47,077 nucleotides of DNA, from the NCBI GenBank assembly GCA_028686735.1, contig JAQUBO010000009.1:1-47077 (forward strand), in the 5' to 3' direction. The translations under genes were made by a program, and so were the position numbers. This document shows, piece after piece, positions 15,345 to 23,726 of this stretch; position 1 is the first letter of the stretch; each line of letters begins with the position of its first letter. Source of the DNA: Bacteroidales bacterium (GTDB taxonomy: Bacteria; Bacteroidota; Bacteroidia; Bacteroidales; ML635J-15). The notes beneath the pieces are model-generated. The model made no database searches. It saw only the letters and a list, made by a program, of their open reading frames with translations, and was not told the origin of the DNA.

Positions 15345-16331
15345 CTACAAAGGTTTTTTTGCTTTATATACAGTCCAATCGTCCCAGTATATTTCGAGTT
15401 TTTTATTGTTATCTTTCATGTAATTTATGACTTTATCACTAGTGTAAAGTTTTAAAGCATTTATGTGAGTATAGCCATCGGGATATTTTTCTTTTGGATG
15501 TTGTGTGGTGTTATAGACATCGAATAAAACTGTTTTTTCTTCGTTTTCAGTAGTAATAGCCATATAAAAACGACCTGTGTTCTTGTCTCCCTCAAGTAAA
15601 TACATTTCAATTTCCATCCATACTCCAAACGGAACAGGAAAACTTTCTGCAGTTTCGTACCAAATAGGATCCCAGCCTCCTAAGACTATATCTCTATCTC
15701 CTTTTGCTGCAAAATACATGTTTTCGGTAGATCCGTTTTTATTTTTTATGAGATTTATTGTTACTCGAAAAGGGTTTTGTTCTCTAGTCCAATTAGCATT
15801 GTTCCAAAATTCGAATAATGATAACCAGTGTACTTGCTCTTCCCACTGCTTTAGAAATGCAATGTCAGGATGAAGATAAAGGCGTACTGTTTGATAGTAT
15901 TCTTTGATGCATTGATTATTGTGAAAATTTGCCTGAACTCGCCCTTTTTTGTGCGTCCCTTCTCGTATATGTGGTTCAATAATCTTAAACTTGAGTATGT
16001 CATTTTCTGCGTTTGCTGGGTCTTTGCAAATTTCGGCATACCTTTGGTCTCGCATACCGTCTTCGTAACTAATGTGAAAATCTCCTATGCAATGATGTGA
16101 TTGTAATTCATCCCAAATTGAACCATTCGCCAGTGTTGTGTCTGTACTTTGGATCTTATCACTTTTCTTTGTGAATTCATAAATTTCGCAATTAGAAAAG
16201 TCGGTTGATAAAATAAGTTCTTCAACATTATCACATTCCACATTTCTGTTTACACTTTTTTTACAAGATGCAAGTGCTAAAATAATTGAGATTATGATAA
16301 ATGTTGGTATTTTTAGTTTATTTGATGTCAT
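15345..16331 (-). CDS. Lipoprotein, possibly a jelly-roll polysaccharide-lyase-like domain
   Basis: A 328-residue protein with a lipoprotein signal (FIIISIILALASC, Cys 23). The mature part is rich in aromatic residues and beta strands (QVHWLSLFEFWNNANW, GVWMEIEMYLLEGD, RFYMAITTENEE, KLEIYWDDWTVYK), a pattern like concanavalin-type/jelly-roll lyases and carbohydrate-binding domains such as those of heparin or glucuronan lyases. No catalytic set can be proven by eye. It starts 15 bases after priA ends and is the last gene of the porQ-cmk-ispH-pfkA-priA run. Surface or periplasmic location is inferred from the lipobox. Confidence 0.6.
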   Translation of the reverse strand: MTSNKLKIPTFIIISIILALASCKKSVNRNVECDNVEELILSTDFSNCEIYEFTKKSDKIQSTDTTLANGSIWDELQSHHCIGDFHISYEDGMRDQRYAEICKDPANAENDILKFKIIEPHIREGTHKKGRVQANFHNNQCIKEYYQTVRLYLHPDIAFLKQWEEQVHWLSLFEFWNNANWTREQNPFRVTINLIKNKNGSTENMYFAAKGDRDIVLGGWDPIWYETAESFPVPFGVWMEIEMYLLEGDKNTGRFYMAITTENEEKTVLFDVYNTTQHPKEKYPDGYTHINALKLYTSDKVINYMKDNNKKLEIYWDDWTVYKAKKPL

Positions 16332-16346
16332 AGTACTCTAATATTA

Positions 16347-18800
16347 TTAAATGGGGTCAACGTCTATTTCAAAACTTGTTGAGCTTAATTCTTTATTATC
16401 TTTAACACTGTTAATTTGATTAATGATAAATGATTTGATTTTTGCTGATGAAATTTTCTTTTCAAATCGTATATGAATATTGAGAATATAGTAATTTTTT
16501 ATGCGATTAATCAGTGGTTCTTCAGGACCCTTTACTCTTTCGTAGAGATTTAACTTAAGATTATTTGCTAATGTATTAGCAGCCGCATATACTTTTTGTT
16601 TGTCTTTGTTTTTAAGTTTTATGATTATGAAGCTCCAATGAGGGGGATAACGAAAGGCTGATCTTTCATTTAGTTGGTCGTTAAACATGGATATATAATC
16701 GTTATTTAAAACTTGTGTTAATATTGGATGGGAGGGTGTAAATGTTTGAATAAGTACCTTGCCTTGTTTTTTCCTTCGTCCAGCTCGTCCGCTAACTTGA
16801 GCAAGCAATTGATAAGCTTTTTCAAATGCTCTAAAATCAGGAAAATTAAGCATATTATCTGCATTTAAAATACCTACCAAACTGAGTCTCTCAAAATCAA
16901 GTCCCTTAGTAATCATTTGTGTGCCAACAAGTATGTCGGTATTGTAATTTGCAAAATCTTTAAATATTCTCTCATAGGATTTGTTGGTTTTAGCAGTATC
17001 AAAATCAAGGCGAGCAACTCGTGCTTCTGGGAAAAGATTAGTGATTTCATCTTCAATTTGCTCTGTACCAAGACCTTTTGTTGTTAGATTTGTGCTTCCG
17101 CATGATTTACAAGTATAGACCATACCTGATTTCTCTCCACAATAATGGCATGTTAACGAATTTCCAAACTTGTGATAGGTAAGGCTTACATTGCAAGAGT
17201 TACAATGTGGTACCCAAGCACAATCTTTACATTCTAAGTATGGAGCATAGCCTCTGCGGTTTTGAAAAAGTATTACTTGTTCTTTTTTTTCTAAACTTGT
17301 CTCAACACTATTTAATAAATCAGGATGAAAATGCCCTTTCATAATTTTACGCCGATATCCGTCTTTAATGTCAATAATTGAGATTTCTGGTAAAGCGACA
17401 TCACCAAATCTTGTATTTAGCTCAACAAGTTTATATTTACCTGTTTTTGCATTATTGTACGACTCGATTGATGGTGTTGCAGAGCCTAAAACTACAGAGC
17501 ATTTATGAATATTGCTTAAAACAATTGCTATATCCCGTGCATTATATCTTGGATCAGGGTTTTGTTGTTTATAAGAGCTTTCGTGCTCTTCATCAACTAT
17601 TATTATTCCCAAATCTTTAAATGGTAAAAATATTGACGATCGAACTCCTAAGATTACATTATATTCTTTTTTTAATAATTTTTGATATATTTCGCTTCGA
17701 CTGTTAAGCGAATATTTACTGTGAAAAACACCTATCTTATCTCCAAAATGTTTTCTTAAACGCAATATCATTTGAACTGTTAAAGCTATTTCGGGCAGCA
17801 TGTATAGTGCTTGTTTGCCATTAGCTATAACGTCTTCGATGAGTTTGATGTAAATTTCTGTTTTACCGCTTGATGTTATTCCATGTAGTAAAACTGGTTT
17901 TTTCTTGCGGATCCCCTCTTTTGTAGAATTATAGGCTATTTGCTGGGCTTCGCTTAAATTAGGACTTGTCGTTTTTGGGATATCAAATTGTTCAATTCTG
18001 CTAACTTCGCGTTTTTCGGTTGAGATAAGCCCTTTTTTTTCTAAACCTACAATGCTTGGTTTACTTACAGATAGCGTTTTAATTATTTCGCTTTCTTCAA
18101 ACTCAATTTTATTTTGTTTTGAATTTGATAATTCATTATTTAAGAAATCAATAATATCTTTTTGCCTGCTTCCTTTTTTGTTTATTCTTTCGTATTCCTC
18201 TGCATTATTTTCAAGAAAATCATTTTTAAAGACAATATAGTTCTTGTAAACGGGCTTATATTTTTTGTAGATATTTTGATTTATGTTAATTATCCCTTTT
18301 TGCTGCAGAGATTGTAATTGACGCATTGGGTTTTTGATATTTGTAGCTTCTGCAATTTTATTTAAATCAGATGTTTTTGCATTTTGCATAAATGCAATAA
18401 TTTTATTTTCTGCGTCGTTAAGTTTTCCAGTAAAATTATTTATATCATCGTAATAAAATCCAGATTGGCTTGATGGTATTAATGCCGAAGGCACTGCTGC
18501 GTTTAGAACATCGCCTTGAGAACAGCAGTAGTACTCAGATATCCATTTCCATAATTGTAGTTGATGTTCTGTAACAAACTCTTGATCTTCATAATAGTCT
18601 TCGATATTTTTTGCTTCGAAATCTGGAATATTATTATGTACAGAAATTACAATTCCGGTATATAGTTTTCGTTTACCAAAATTTACAGTAACTCTAGCTC
18701 CTCTAGTAATTTTTTCTTTAATCTCTGTGGGGATACTATATGTAAATGTTTGATGCAGAGGAATGGGTAATAGTATTTCGGCAAATCTGTATTCCGACAT
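16347..18800 (-). CDS. priA: Primosomal protein N' (replication restart helicase)
   Basis: An 817-residue superfamily 2 DNA helicase. An N-terminal DNA-binding region (AEILLPIPLHQTFTYSIP, residues 7-24) is followed near residue 305 by Walker A HGITSSGKTEIY and then by the DEEH box (IIIVDEEHESSYKQ), QNRRGYAPYLEC, and a zinc-binding block (CKDCAWVPHCNSC ... CHYCGEKSGMVYTCKSC) with paired cysteines for two zinc ions. GTQMITKGLDFERLSLVGILNAD and QVSGRAGRRKKQGKVLIQT are later helicase motifs. Known role: recognising stalled forks and D-loops and reloading the replicative helicase. It begins 9 bases after pfkA ends, so the genes are likely co-transcribed. Confidence 0.97.
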   Translation of the reverse strand: MSEYRFAEILLPIPLHQTFTYSIPTEIKEKITRGARVTVNFGKRKLYTGIVISVHNNIPDFEAKNIEDYYEDQEFVTEHQLQLWKWISEYYCCSQGDVLNAAVPSALIPSSQSGFYYDDINNFTGKLNDAENKIIAFMQNAKTSDLNKIAEATNIKNPMRQLQSLQQKGIININQNIYKKYKPVYKNYIVFKNDFLENNAEEYERINKKGSRQKDIIDFLNNELSNSKQNKIEFEESEIIKTLSVSKPSIVGLEKKGLISTEKREVSRIEQFDIPKTTSPNLSEAQQIAYNSTKEGIRKKKPVLLHGITSSGKTEIYIKLIEDVIANGKQALYMLPEIALTVQMILRLRKHFGDKIGVFHSKYSLNSRSEIYQKLLKKEYNVILGVRSSIFLPFKDLGIIIVDEEHESSYKQQNPDPRYNARDIAIVLSNIHKCSVVLGSATPSIESYNNAKTGKYKLVELNTRFGDVALPEISIIDIKDGYRRKIMKGHFHPDLLNSVETSLEKKEQVILFQNRRGYAPYLECKDCAWVPHCNSCNVSLTYHKFGNSLTCHYCGEKSGMVYTCKSCGSTNLTTKGLGTEQIEDEITNLFPEARVARLDFDTAKTNKSYERIFKDFANYNTDILVGTQMITKGLDFERLSLVGILNADNMLNFPDFRAFEKAYQLLAQVSGRAGRRKKQGKVLIQTFTPSHPILTQVLNNDYISMFNDQLNERSAFRYPPHWSFIIIKLKNKDKQKVYAAANTLANNLKLNLYERVKGPEEPLINRIKNYYILNIHIRFEKKISSAKIKSFIINQINSVKDNKELSSTSFEIDVDPI

Positions 18801-18809
18801 AATTAGTGT

Positions 18810-19790
18810 TTATGTATTTAAAATATCTACCATATCGAGTAATTCTTGGTCTATATGTTTATGATGCTTGATAGTTTGATTAAACGGTACATTCACGACC
18901 TTACGGTGTAACATTCCTACCATTATGCTTCTTTGATCATCAAGTAATGACACTACCGCTGCAACCCCAAGTTTAGTAGCAATATATCTATCATACGCTG
19001 ATGGCGGTCCACCTCTTTGTATATGTCCTAATACAGTAACTTTCATATCAAATTCGCCTCCATATTTTTCCATTTCTTTTTTAATACTAAACGCTCCTCC
19101 CGCATCGTCTCCTTCAGCAACAAGAATAATTGAGGATGTTTTCTTTTTCGACATACAATTTGTTAGATGATTATGTAAATCTTTTAAATTTGTTTGTACT
19201 TCTGGAACTAAAACGGCTTCTGCTCCGCAAGCAATACCGCTACGTAAGGCAATAAAACCTGCATCACGTCCCATAACTTCAACAAAGAAAATTCTTTCGT
19301 GTGAGGCTGCTGTATCACGTATTTTATCAACGGCGTCGATGACAGTATTTAATGCTGTATCAAATCCAATAGTCATATCAGTTCCATATAAATCGTTGTC
19401 AATAGTACCTGGTATTCCAACAATAGGGATATTGTGCTCTTCGCTAAATATTCTAGCTCCTTTAAAAGTTCCGTCTCCACCTATAACAACTAATGCATCA
19501 CACTTGTTTTTTGATAGGTTTTCATAAGCTATAACACGGCCTTCGGGTGTCAAAAACCTTTCGCTGCGGGCTGTCTTAAGAATAGTTCCACCACGTTGAA
19601 TAATATTTCCAACTGATTTTGAGTTTAAGCTGATAAATTCGTCTTTTATTAATCCTTCATAACCACGTAAAACGCCCATAACTTTAATGTTTTCGAATAG
19701 AGCTTTTCGCACTACCGCTCTTATTGCTGCGTTCATTCCAGGAGAGTCTCCACCAGAGGTTAGAATTGCTATTTTTTGTATTTTAGCCAT
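18810..19790 (-). CDS. pfkA: ATP-dependent 6-phosphofructokinase
   Basis: A 326-residue enzyme of the usual bacterial PfkA length. LTSGGDSPGMNAAIRAV (residues 10-26) and VVIGGDGTFKGA bind ATP, and PGTIDNDLYGTD carries the catalytic Asp of the TIDND motif. ERIFFVEVMGRDAGFIA and VTVLGHIQRGGPPSAYDR are further substrate and effector-site signatures. It phosphorylates fructose-6-phosphate in glycolysis. GGDGT, with Gly after the second Asp, suggests use of ATP rather than pyrophosphate. Gene order ispH-pfkA-priA on one strand suggests an operon with cmk and porQ. The reverse reaction enzyme, Fbp, is encoded at 27159-28193. Confidence 0.97.
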   Translation of the reverse strand: MAKIQKIAILTSGGDSPGMNAAIRAVVRKALFENIKVMGVLRGYEGLIKDEFISLNSKSVGNIIQRGGTILKTARSERFLTPEGRVIAYENLSKNKCDALVVIGGDGTFKGARIFSEEHNIPIVGIPGTIDNDLYGTDMTIGFDTALNTVIDAVDKIRDTAASHERIFFVEVMGRDAGFIALRSGIACGAEAVLVPEVQTNLKDLHNHLTNCMSKKKTSSIILVAEGDDAGGAFSIKKEMEKYGGEFDMKVTVLGHIQRGGPPSAYDRYIATKLGVAAVVSLLDDQRSIMVGMLHRKVVNVPFNQTIKHHKHIDQELLDMVDILNT

Positions 19791-19841
19791 TTTTGTATTA
19801 CTTTTTAAATTATTTTTATATTTTAATTGTAGTGTTTACGG

Positions 19842-19875
19842 TATTTTTATAAAATTGTTTTGTTTTATAAAAATA
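19842..19875. other. AT-only perfect hairpin just after ispH
   Basis: TATTTTTATAAAA (19842-19854) and TTTTATAAAAATA (19863-19875) form a 13-bp perfect stem with an 8-base loop, one base beyond the ispH stop codon (19877-19879) and before pfkA. No T run follows on the minus strand, so it may be an RNA-stability or processing element rather than a terminator. Confidence 0.45.
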
Positions 19876-19876
19876 T

Positions 19877-20743
19877 TTAAACTAAAGTGTTTGCCTTTTT
19901 TTTGACTTGCTCCATTAACCATAAAGGAGTTGATGTTGCTCCGCTTATCCCCACCGAAGTTTTGTTTTTAAACCATTTTTTTTCTAACTCATCAGGTGAT
20001 GTTACGAAATAACTCTGGGAATTAGCGTTTTTACATACTTCAAACAGCATGTTCCCGTTGCTGGAGTTGTAATCACTAACAAATAATATTAATTCTTTGT
20101 TTTGACAAAACTCTCTTAATCGTGGGATCCTGTTTTTTACGCTAGGACAAATTGTTTGAAAAACTGTTATATTGTCGATATTGCCATAAGTTGAAATAGA
20201 CTTTTCTTTTAAATATGTCTCTATTCGACAGTACTCTTGATAATTAGAGGTTGTTTGTGAAAATAAAAATACTGGTTTATTGATATCAATATTGTTAGCC
20301 TCTTTGATATTGCTGATAACTAAGGCTTTGCCATTTGTTTGCCCTACTAGACCATTTACTTCGGCATGTCCCTTTTTGCCAAATATAACTATTTGATTAT
20401 TTGGGTTTTCGTTATATTTTTCTTTAATCTTTTTTTGCAGATTTAATACAACTGGGCAAGTTGCGTCAATGATTTCTACATTATTACTTTTAGCTAATTT
20501 GTAAGTCGCTGGTGGCTCACCGTGTGCTCGAATCAGCATTTTTTTATTAGATATTTCTTTAATATTTGAGTGATTTATAGTTATCATCCCAAGTTTTTTG
20601 AGACGGTCTTCTTCTTTCGCATTATGTACTATTTGTCCAAGACAATAAATGCCTTGAGCTTCTTTGCTAAGGTTCTCAGCATTCTGAATTGCTTTAGTAA
20701 CACCAAAACAAAAACCAGCATATTTATCAATTTCAATTTTCAT
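19877..20743 (-). CDS. ispH: 4-hydroxy-3-methylbut-2-enyl diphosphate reductase
   Basis: A 288-residue iron-sulfur enzyme with the three cluster cysteines at Cys 12 (AGFCFGV), Cys 96 (DATCPVV) and Cys 199 (QTICPSV). LIRAHGEPP and KKGHAEVNGLVGQT supply conserved substrate-binding histidines. It performs the last step of the methylerythritol phosphate pathway, giving isopentenyl and dimethylallyl diphosphate. Its first 11 bases overlap the end of cmk, implying coupled translation. An AT-only hairpin follows its stop. Confidence 0.97.
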   Translation of the reverse strand: MKIEIDKYAGFCFGVTKAIQNAENLSKEAQGIYCLGQIVHNAKEEDRLKKLGMITINHSNIKEISNKKMLIRAHGEPPATYKLAKSNNVEIIDATCPVVLNLQKKIKEKYNENPNNQIVIFGKKGHAEVNGLVGQTNGKALVISNIKEANNIDINKPVFLFSQTTSNYQEYCRIETYLKEKSISTYGNIDNITVFQTICPSVKNRIPRLREFCQNKELILFVSDYNSSNGNMLFEVCKNANSQSYFVTSPDELEKKWFKNKTSVGISGATSTPLWLMEQVKKKANTLV

Positions 20744-21434
20744 TTATTACTTTTTTTGCCAGTTTTAAAGCTATCGACAGCTGCTCAGTTTTAGTTAGTT
20801 TAGAGTTGTCGATAAGTATTGCATCTTTTGCTTGACGCAATGGACTTGTTTTACGTGACTTGTCATAATCGTCGCGCTGTATCAAGTTTCGTTTTACCGT
20901 TTCAAAATCTATATTATTATTTTGTTGTGTTAACTCATTAAAACGGCGTTGTGCACGTATGTCGATAGCGGCTGTTAAAAAAAGTTTTAATTCGGCTTCA
21001 GGAAAAACTACTGTGCCAATATCCCGACCGTCCATAACAACTCCACAGTTCTCACTTAATGAGCGCTGTAGGGCTACCATTCGGGCTCTTACTTCCGCAA
21101 CTGCACTTACCTCGCTCACATAAGATGATACTGCAATTTGACGAATTTCTTTTTCTACATTTTTATTATTTAGATAAGTGATAGGATTAAAATTCTTATC
21201 TGGTTTAAACTGTATTGTTATACTGTTAAGATTTGCGATTAAATCGTTTTTGTTGAAAAAGCCTTTCCCAATATAATTATTTTGTAAAGCAAACAATGTT
21301 ACAGCCCGATACATTGCACCACTATCAATATAAATATATCCTAATTTCTTTGCAAGATCACGAGCTAATGTACTTTTCCCACACGAAGAATATCCATCAA
21401 CTGCAATTTTAATTATTTTTGCACATAAGACCAT
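20733..21434 (-). CDS. cmk: Cytidylate kinase
   Basis: A 233-residue nucleoside monophosphate kinase. IAVDGYSSCGKST (residues 10-22) is the P-loop, IDSGAMYRAVTLFAL the CMP-binding region, and VVMDGRDIGTVVFPEAELKLFLTA a cmk signature. ATP is used to phosphorylate CMP/dCMP for nucleotide recycling. The last bases overlap the start of ispH. porQ ends 65 bases upstream, a neighbourhood I recall as conserved in Bacteroidota. Confidence 0.96.
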   Translation of the reverse strand: MVLCAKIIKIAVDGYSSCGKSTLARDLAKKLGYIYIDSGAMYRAVTLFALQNNYIGKGFFNKNDLIANLNSITIQFKPDKNFNPITYLNNKNVEKEIRQIAVSSYVSEVSAVAEVRARMVALQRSLSENCGVVMDGRDIGTVVFPEAELKLFLTAAIDIRAQRRFNELTQQNNNIDFETVKRNLIQRDDYDKSRKTSPLRQAKDAILIDNSKLTKTEQLSIALKLAKKVINEN

Positions 21435-21499
21435 TAGGAGGTTATTAGATAATTAAAGTCAATAATTACAAAATTAGAAAAAGATACTCTTAAACCAAA

Positions 21500-22552
21500 T
21501 CAATTTTTTGTGTTTTTATAAAATGAATTAAGATTGATACCAAGAGTAAAATGATTTGAGCTTCCTGCAAGGTGGTAAGAAGCTAAGCCATAGCTAATGT
21601 TAAATTTCGACAGATGCAATCCAAACCCTATTGACATTCCTACAAGTTTAGGCATTGTTTGTATAGCCAATTCGGTACGACGCCGGTAATTGTATCCTAA
21701 TGCAATGTAAAAATTTGGGTGTGGAACTATTTCTGCTCCAACAACAAAGTGTCTGATAAACTCATCACCTATATTTCCCAATTTATTAAAAAAGTTTTCT
21801 TCGGTGTTCTCATCAATCTGGTATGTGTTTGAAAAGACGCTTGTATATTTTAAATTCCAATTTAATAAATCTATTGCTGTTAACGAAAACCTAAAAGGAG
21901 CATGACGTAGTTTTTTTGTAACTCCTATTTGTACGTCTAATGGTAAGGGTTCTCTATTGTTAGGAGTATAGGGTTTTAGTTGAAAGCCTAAATTTTTTAC
22001 TACTAATCCGGCAGAAAGTAAATGTGCTGTATCGACATAAGCTAATCCTGCATCTATAGCTAATCCTGCTGAGAAATGTGTGTAAAAAGATGAGTAAATC
22101 GTTTTTAAATTAACTCCATAGTGAATTTTTGGGGTAATATTATTAGCATAAGCAATGTTGAACGAATATTCAGAGGGTACAAATTGACCTAATATTTCAC
22201 CTGTTTCATCAGTATGTAGAAAATTCCCGTAATTTATGTATTGTATCCCTGCTGCAAAAGTTCCAATATCTTTTAAATCGTAGGCATACGAAACATATCC
22301 AAAATTAATATCGGAGAGATAATTTATATAATTAATTGACATTCGATTGTGCATTTCATTGCGTAATAACCCAGGATTGCTAAGTACAAAGTTTATATCA
22401 TTGTCATGGTGCGAAACATTATATCCGCCTAGTGCTGCAATTCTAGAGCTATTAGGCAGAGTCAAAAACTCATAGGTATTATCGCCGCCAGTTTGCGCTG
22501 ACAGACTTACAATTGTCAGTGTTGATATGATTATTGATAATATTCGCTTCAT
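21500..22552 (-). CDS. porQ: Type IX secretion system outer-membrane protein PorQ
   Basis: A 350-residue protein with a signal peptide ending VSLSAQTGG. The mature start NTYEFLTLPNSSRIAALGGYNVS and the following FVLSNPGLL are typical of PorQ/FadL-like barrels of the T9SS. Alternating beta strands continue to the end (FNISYGLASYHLAGSSNHFTLGINLNSFYK). Known role: with PorU, PorV and PorZ it belongs to the outer-membrane attachment complex that processes proteins with a C-terminal sorting domain. Three such cargo proteins occur in this window (26021, 38523, 40634). The ATG at 22552 is preferred over an in-frame TTG at 22570. First gene of the cmk-ispH-pfkA-priA run. Confidence 0.92.
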   Translation of the reverse strand: MKRILSIIISTLTIVSLSAQTGGDNTYEFLTLPNSSRIAALGGYNVSHHDNDINFVLSNPGLLRNEMHNRMSINYINYLSDINFGYVSYAYDLKDIGTFAAGIQYINYGNFLHTDETGEILGQFVPSEYSFNIAYANNITPKIHYGVNLKTIYSSFYTHFSAGLAIDAGLAYVDTAHLLSAGLVVKNLGFQLKPYTPNNREPLPLDVQIGVTKKLRHAPFRFSLTAIDLLNWNLKYTSVFSNTYQIDENTEENFFNKLGNIGDEFIRHFVVGAEIVPHPNFYIALGYNYRRRTELAIQTMPKLVGMSIGFGLHLSKFNISYGLASYHLAGSSNHFTLGINLNSFYKNTKN

Positions 22553-22687
22553 CAAAAAATATTTTTGCAAAAATAAAATAATACTTTATTAACGATAAAA
22601 CCTTGATGATATTGTTTTGTTCAGTAATTTAGAGTTTTGCAACAGTGTTTACCTTAAAACTTATCCTGCCTTCAAGTTTTTAATAGC

Positions 22688-23563
22688 TTATTCGTACATC
22701 CCAGCTTTAAGTCTTATTACTTCTTTTTCTGTTAAAAATCTCCATTTACCTCTAGGGAGATTTAATTTTGTTAGTCCAGCAAAATAAACTCTATCTAATC
22801 GTTTTACGTTTAAGTCGAAATGCTCCATTATACGTCTAACAATTCTGTTACGTCCTGAGTGTAACTCAATGCCAATTTCGGTTGGAATATTATTGACGTA
22901 GCTAATAGAGTCGGCAGTAATTAATCCATCTTCGAGCTCTATACCGTCTTTAATCATTTGTAATTGCTCAGGACTTATTGGTTTATCAATTTCGACATGG
23001 TATATTTTCTTTTTGTTGTGTGATGGATGAGTTAATTTTTTAGTTAATTCGCCATCATTTGTAAGTAGTAAAAGTCCAGTAGTGTTTCTGTCTAAGCGTC
23101 CAACAGGATAAACTCTTTGATTACAGGCTCCTTTGATTAAGTCAATAACTGTTTTTCTTCCTTCAGGGTCGTCAAGTGTGCATACATAATCTTTGGGTTT
23201 ATTTAAGAGAATATAAACTTTTTGTTCGGGCTTAATTCTTTCATTATTAAACTTAACTTCGTCTCCTGGTAGTACTCGTACTCCAAGCTCGGTAACTATT
23301 TTTCCGTTTATGCTAACTAAACCTGTTGCAATAAATGTATCTGCCTCACGACGCGAGCATATACCTCCATTAGCAATATATTTATTTAATCTTATTCCTT
23401 CTTGTTTGCTTTCTTTTTGTCCTTTTAATGACGGATTAGATGAGCCAGATTTTGTGCGACTTGTCTTATTGTAAGGTTTTTTAGTCTTTTTGGCAGATGC
23501 TCTTTTGCGCTTGTCAAATGAGTTCTCTGTCTTTTTATTATGTTTCTTATTATTTTCGGACAT
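22688..23563 (-). CDS. RluB-type 23S rRNA pseudouridine synthase
   Basis: A 291-residue protein. A lysine/arginine/serine-rich N-terminal tail of about 55 residues is followed by an S4 RNA-binding domain (IRLNKYIANGGICSRREADTFI...GLVSINGKIV) and a catalytic pseudouridine synthase domain. The active Asp lies in VGRLDRNTTGLLLLTNDG (Asp 158 from this start). LHSGRNRIVRRIMEHFDLNVKRLDR is typical of the RluB/RluE/RluF subgroup, which isomerises a uridine in 23S rRNA. The ATG at 23563 is preferred over an upstream TTG. The long basic tail is a common Bacteroidota feature. Confidence 0.93.
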   Translation of the reverse strand: MSENNKKHNKKTENSFDKRKRASAKKTKKPYNKTSRTKSGSSNPSLKGQKESKQEGIRLNKYIANGGICSRREADTFIATGLVSINGKIVTELGVRVLPGDEVKFNNERIKPEQKVYILLNKPKDYVCTLDDPEGRKTVIDLIKGACNQRVYPVGRLDRNTTGLLLLTNDGELTKKLTHPSHNKKKIYHVEIDKPISPEQLQMIKDGIELEDGLITADSISYVNNIPTEIGIELHSGRNRIVRRIMEHFDLNVKRLDRVYFAGLTKLNLPRGKWRFLTEKEVIRLKAGMYE

Positions 23564-23644
23564 TTTTTTAATTTTAATTGACTGCAAAGATATTAAAAAA
23601 AACTATGTTAATTATTAAAATGTTTAATGATGGATTTTAAAGAA

Positions 23645-23686
23645 AACACCACTACTACACGATAAAATTCGTGGGGTAGTGGTGTT
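23645..23686 (-). terminator. Rho-independent terminator after the S46 peptidase gene
   Basis: AACACCACTAC (23645-23655) pairs with GTAGTGGTGTT (23676-23686), with further pairing inside. On the minus strand the stem is followed by TTTTCTTT. It lies about 40 bases after the peptidase stop codon. Confidence 0.8.
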
Positions 23687-23726
23687 AATGTGTTTGACAA
23701 AGTCTATACTGCTAGAATTTTACATT

